DNA from: DAISJD01 sp036821645
GTDB taxonomy: Bacteria > Pseudomonadota > Alphaproteobacteria > ATCC43930 > CGMCC-115725
Assembly: GCA_036821645.1 (NCBI GenBank)
Contig: DAISJD010000022.1
Location: forward strand, 1-35,418
DNA: 35,418 bases
Reading direction: 5' to 3'
Numbering within the stretch: position 1 is the stretch's first letter; the number at the start of each line of letters is the position of its first letter. Of the stretch, positions 32,253-35,418 are shown piece after piece. Made by a program: the position numbers and the translations under genes. The notes under the pieces were generated by a model. The model had not been told where the DNA came from. It searched no databases and saw only the letters and a list, made by a program, of their open reading frames with translations.

Positions 32253-32840
32253 TCACAGATCACGACAAGAAAAACCAAATTTTTTGGTAATTTTCATAGT
32301 CATTGATTGTTTTTTTTCAATATTTTCCCTCAATCTTTGGACAATCAACCCCTCTTTAATTTGTGGACAATATAAACTAGAAAACGACAAATCTACCATA
32401 TAAAATGGCAATTTTGGATTTAAAAATTCCTCGACTGGCTTTCTATGCTTTGGCAACATAAAATATATATTTTCCCAACTCTCTTCCTTTTTCTTAAAAT
32501 AATTTCTATACATTTGATATTTTTCATCTGACATTGGACAGTTTAATATTGATGAAAGTACTATTTCTCTAATTTTTCTTCCTATTTTATTTTCATTGCA
32601 GCGATCCAAAAAATAAATTCCTTCTATAACACGAGATATATCATTAAGTATTCCCTTGTAAATTCTATTTTCTCTGATAAAAACCTCATAGCCAGACTTC
32701 ATCATAATATTATAGTTTTCCGCACTGATCAGCGGGAATACATCTTGCATCTCATCTCCTAACTCATTTTGCAAAGCGACTGCCGGTGTTTGCAGCGCAA
32801 GAAAAATAATCCCGATCCAAATTCTATAAATTATAGGCAT
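32253..32840 (-). CDS. AT-rich secreted protein of unknown function
   Basis: The 195-residue product has an N-terminal signal-like segment (IIYRIWIGIIFLALQTPAVA, cleavage likely after AVA or AVALQ) and a charged, Lys/Glu/Asn-rich mature part containing four cysteines (DRC, LNCP, YCPQ, FSC), which could form two disulfides in the periplasm. No family is recognised. Base composition is strongly AT-rich, unlike hutH and phaC on either side, suggesting acquired DNA. The start at 32840 lacks a clear ribosome-binding site. The gaps on both sides (32000-32252 and 32841-33064) contain no other convincing gene. It could be a stand-alone effector or envelope protein, but nothing in the sequence decides this. 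Confidence 0.5.
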   Translation of the reverse strand: MPIIYRIWIGIIFLALQTPAVALQNELGDEMQDVFPLISAENYNIMMKSGYEVFIRENRIYKGILNDISRVIEGIYFLDRCNENKIGRKIREIVLSSILNCPMSDEKYQMYRNYFKKKEESWENIYFMLPKHRKPVEEFLNPKLPFYMVDLSFSSLYCPQIKEGLIVQRLRENIEKKQSMTMKITKKFGFSCRDL

Positions 32841-33064
32841 TTATACAACCATTTTTGATTTTTATTATCTTATTCAACCTATGTTACTTTTTTAAAAAAG
32901 ACAATACGGATCTTGCCCTCATTCACGATCCATCTTGCACCGCAAGATGATCCGCCGTTCCCTTGATCTGTATCAACGCAAAAACCGCGTCCGACGGCCA
33001 TGATCCGCCCCGCCTCTGACGGTTTTCTGCCGTAAATCTGGCGAACGATGATGGGGAAATTGCG

Positions 33065-34906
33065 TTGTCCAAAACCGTGCAAACCTCTCTGCCAGCCCGT
33101 GTGGGCGAGAAACCGATCCTCCCCATGCGGCCATCCCCGTCCGTACCGGCCCTGCTGCCGACGGGCGGCCCGCTTGCCATGCCAGCCCCGGCCAGCGATC
33201 AGCCGGATACGGCAGGGCAAGCCCTCGACCGGCTGCTCCATGCCTGGCAAGGGCGGATGACGGCTTCAGTTTCGCCCGCCGCCATGACCTTGTCGTTCAT
33301 GGATTGGGCGATCCATTTCGCCAATACGCCCGGTCGTCAAATCGATCTCGCCCAGGCTGGCATCGCGCTCGCGGCCCGGCTCGGCGATTATGCGATGGCA
33401 AAATGGCTCGATCCCGCGGTCGATCCGTGCATCCTGCCGACACGGGGCGATCGGCGTTTCAACGATCCGATCTGGCGCGAACCGCCGTTCGATCTCTTCT
33501 ATCAAAGCTTTCTTTCCGTCGAAGAATGGTGGCGGCTGGCCTTGAGCGATGTGCCCGGCGTCGAGACCCGACATGAAAATGTCTTGAACTTCACCGTGCG
33601 CCAAATGCTGGATATGATGGCACCGTCGAATTTTCCCTGGACCAATCCCGAAGTGCTGCGCACCACCTGGGAAAAGAACGGCAACAATCTGATCGACGGC
33701 CTGCGCAATTTCGGCAACGACGTCAAAAGCGCCCTCGATCGCAGCGCCCATGACGACAATCCGTTCAAGCCGGGGGAGGGCCTTGCCCTGACGCCGGGGG
33801 AGGTCGTGCTGCGCAACGACCTCATCGAACTCATCCGCTATCGCCCGACGACCGAGACGGTTCATCCCGAACCGATCCTGATCGTGCCCGCCTGGATCAT
33901 GAAATATTACATCCTGGATCTTAGGGCCGAGAATAGCCTCGTGCGCTATCTCGTGGATCAAGGGCATCAGGTCTATATGATTTCCTGGCGCAATCCCGGC
34001 GTCGGCGAGCGCGACCTCGGGATGGAAGAATACCGGACCCTCGGCATCATGGCCGCCCTCGACGCAATCGGGCGGGACCATCCGGGCCAACAGATCCATG
34101 CGTGCGGCTATTGTCTCGGCGGCACGCTGCTCAGCATTGCGGCAGCCAGCATGGCGCGGGACGACGATCGGCGGTTGGCCAGCATGACCCTGCTTGCAGC
34201 GCAAGTCGATTTCACCGAGGCGGGCGAACTCACCCTCTTCATCAACGAGTCGCAACTGGCCTGGCTCGACGACGTCATGTGGGATCAGGGCTATCTCGAA
34301 GCGCGTCAAATGGCCGGGGCGTTTCAGATGCTGAATTCCAACGATCTCGTTTGGTCCCATGCAATCAACGAATATATGAAGGGTGAAAAACACCCGATGA
34401 ACGACCTCATGGCCTGGAATGCCGATGCGACGCGGATGCCGTATCGGATGCATTCGCAATATCTGCGCACCTTATTTTTGCACAATGATCTGGCCGAAGG
34501 GCGCTACAAAACTGACGAGCGCGAGGTTGCCTTGGGCGATCTTTCGGTTCCGACATTTCTGGTCGGAACCGAAACCGACCATGTCGCCCCCTGGCGTTCG
34601 GTCTATAAATTCACCCTGCTGACCGACACGGATGTCAGTTTTGTCTTGACCTCGGGCGGCCATAACGCCGGTATCGTGAGCGAACCCGGTCATCCGCACC
34701 GTCGGTATCGTCTGTTGCATCGCCCCATCGCGAGCCGCCATCTCAGTCAGGATCAATTTCTGGCCGAAACAAAGCCTGTCGATGGGTCGTGGTGGCCCGC
34801 CTGGCAGGCATGGCTTGCCGCCCATTCGGCGCAACGGATCGCCCCGCCCGTGCCGGTTCTACCGGGCCTTTGCCCTGCCCCCGGTCTTTACGTATTGGAA
34901 CCGTAA
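33065..34906 (+). CDS. phaC: Polyhydroxyalkanoate synthase
   Basis: PhaC polymerises (R)-3-hydroxyacyl-CoA into PHA at the granule surface. The 613-residue protein has the N-terminal PHA synthase domain (SFLSVEEWWRLALSDVPGVE, NFPWTNPEVLRTTWEKNGNN) and an alpha/beta-hydrolase core. The catalytic triad is visible: C350 in ACGYCLGGTLLSIAA, D505 in VGTETDHVAPW and H533 in TSGGHNAGIVSEPG. Length fits class I enzymes. The TTG at 33065 is taken as start because GGGGA lies seven bases before it and no better codon is nearby. phaJ follows after 3 bases, so the two are an operon that would draw monomers from beta-oxidation. A perfect 13-bp inverted repeat lies inside the gene at 34542-34574. Confidence 0.93.
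   Translation: MSKTVQTSLPARVGEKPILPMRPSPSVPALLPTGGPLAMPAPASDQPDTAGQALDRLLHAWQGRMTASVSPAAMTLSFMDWAIHFANTPGRQIDLAQAGIALAARLGDYAMAKWLDPAVDPCILPTRGDRRFNDPIWREPPFDLFYQSFLSVEEWWRLALSDVPGVETRHENVLNFTVRQMLDMMAPSNFPWTNPEVLRTTWEKNGNNLIDGLRNFGNDVKSALDRSAHDDNPFKPGEGLALTPGEVVLRNDLIELIRYRPTTETVHPEPILIVPAWIMKYYILDLRAENSLVRYLVDQGHQVYMISWRNPGVGERDLGMEEYRTLGIMAALDAIGRDHPGQQIHACGYCLGGTLLSIAAASMARDDDRRLASMTLLAAQVDFTEAGELTLFINESQLAWLDDVMWDQGYLEARQMAGAFQMLNSNDLVWSHAINEYMKGEKHPMNDLMAWNADATRMPYRMHSQYLRTLFLHNDLAEGRYKTDEREVALGDLSVPTFLVGTETDHVAPWRSVYKFTLLTDTDVSFVLTSGGHNAGIVSEPGHPHRRYRLLHRPIASRHLSQDQFLAETKPVDGSWWPAWQAWLAAHSAQRIAPPVPVLPGLCPAPGLYVLEP
34542..34574. repeat. Perfect 13-bp inverted repeat inside phaC
   Basis: TTTCGGTTCCGAC (34542-34554) and GTCGGAACCGAAA (34562-34574) are exact reverse complements around a 7-base loop. 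The stem codes for the segment just before the catalytic Asp505 of PhaC. It may be chance under codon constraint or an mRNA structure. Confidence 0.7.
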
Positions 34907-34909
34907 ATT

Positions 34910-35386
34910 ATGGCGCTCATCGAAAACGTGACCTATGACGAACTCGCGGTTGGGGACAGCGTGTCTTCCAGCCATCTGGTGACGGAGGCGACCATCGCCC
35001 TCTTCGCCGCCGTGTCGGGTGACAACAATCCCGCCCATATGGATCAACCCTTTGCCGAGGCAAGCCCGTTCAAGACCCGCATTGCCCACGGCATGTGGTC
35101 CGGTGCCCTGATTTCCGCCTTGCTCGGCACGCGCCTGCCCGGTCCTGGGACGATCTATCTGAAGCAGGATTTATCGTTTCGCGCCCCAGTCACAATCGGC
35201 GACACGCTGACCGTCAGCGTGACGGTGGCCGAAAAGGCGGCGCGCAATCGGGTCAGCTTCACCTGCACCGGCACCTTGGCCGACGGCACCGTCGCCGTCA
35301 CCGGGACCGCCCTCGTGCTTGCCCCCTCGGAAAAAATCAGCCGCCCGGCCATTCCCGTCCCAACGGCGGTAATCACGGCCGCATAA
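34910..35386 (+). CDS. phaJ: (R)-specific enoyl-CoA hydratase / MaoC-like dehydratase
   Basis: PhaJ hydrates trans-2-enoyl-CoA to (R)-3-hydroxyacyl-CoA, the monomer for PHA synthase. The 158-residue protein has a single hot-dog domain with the hydratase-2 motif: FAAVSGDNNPAHMDQPFAEA carries D38 and H43, the positions of the catalytic pair, and FKTRIAHGMWSGALISALLG and GPGTIYLKQDLSFRAPVTIG complete the family pattern. It begins 3 bases after the phaC stop, so the two genes are surely cotranscribed. A general MaoC dehydratase is the fallback reading. The last 32 bases of the window hold no further gene. Confidence 0.9.
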   Translation: MALIENVTYDELAVGDSVSSSHLVTEATIALFAAVSGDNNPAHMDQPFAEASPFKTRIAHGMWSGALISALLGTRLPGPGTIYLKQDLSFRAPVTIGDTLTVSVTVAEKAARNRVSFTCTGTLADGTVAVTGTALVLAPSEKISRPAIPVPTAVITAA

Positions 35387-35418
35387 AACCGGAGTCGGGA
35401 CGGCAGGGTCTCTAGGCA

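Noticed and set aside
1..35418. tRNA, rRNA, CRISPR arrays, insertion sequences and integrase genes
   Set aside because: I looked for clover-leaf sequences, regular spaced repeats, transposase-like proteins and flanking direct repeats and saw none. A covariance-model and IS search would be needed for a firm negative.

Overview
The window looks like a chromosomal segment of a GC-rich alphaproteobacterium, possibly a Rhodospirillales-type organism. The main evidence is gene order: aspartate carbamoyltransferase (pyrB), a dihydroorotase-like gene, plsY, dprA, topA, rnr and, after one extra gene, rpmG run in one direction, an arrangement I know from alphaproteobacteria. A complete gatCAB operon, an orphan flagellar rod-type protein and a PHA synthase/hydratase pair fit the same assignment. 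The lineage call is an inference; there is no rRNA or tRNA in the window.

Layout. 1-3 kb: a truncated cysteine hydrolase diverges from a LysR regulator across a perfect 18-bp palindrome, followed by a patatin-like phospholipase and a nucleoside 2-deoxyribosyltransferase-like protein. 3-8.6 kb (minus strand): a nitronate monooxygenase-type flavoenzyme, a ChaN-like secreted protein, and gatC-gatA-gatB ending in a clear intrinsic terminator. 8.7-21.5 kb (plus strand): ruvX, a FlgC-like protein, pyrB-pyrC', plsY, dprA, topA, rnr, an S41 protease lipoprotein and rpmG.

21.6-28.2 kb is an accessory island with falling GC content. It holds a PAPS-dependent-type sulfotransferase, a divergently transcribed paralogue that has lost both PAPS-binding signatures, two SAM methyltransferases, a small membrane-anchored protein and an AT-rich polytopic membrane protein. 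The sulfotransferase, the first methyltransferase and the small anchored protein all end in the same domain of about 90 residues (LYEDG...LG...LH..IR..G...YSHWG...DGTDP..NGR.Y), which I do not recognise as a named family. The methyltransferase seems to carry a second, decayed copy. Together they look like a module that decorates a surface glycan or other envelope molecule, with the shared domain as a common targeting or docking element. This is the most novel item in the window.

28.2-32 kb: an uncharacterised HExxH protein meets, tail to tail, a minus-strand cluster of histidine ammonia-lyase, a D-2-hydroxyacid dehydrogenase and a KDPG-aldolase-family protein whose Schiff-base lysine is replaced by arginine. 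32.2-32.9 kb holds an AT-rich secreted protein of unknown function. 33-35.4 kb carries phaC and phaJ, which would link fatty-acid beta-oxidation intermediates to polyhydroxyalkanoate synthesis.
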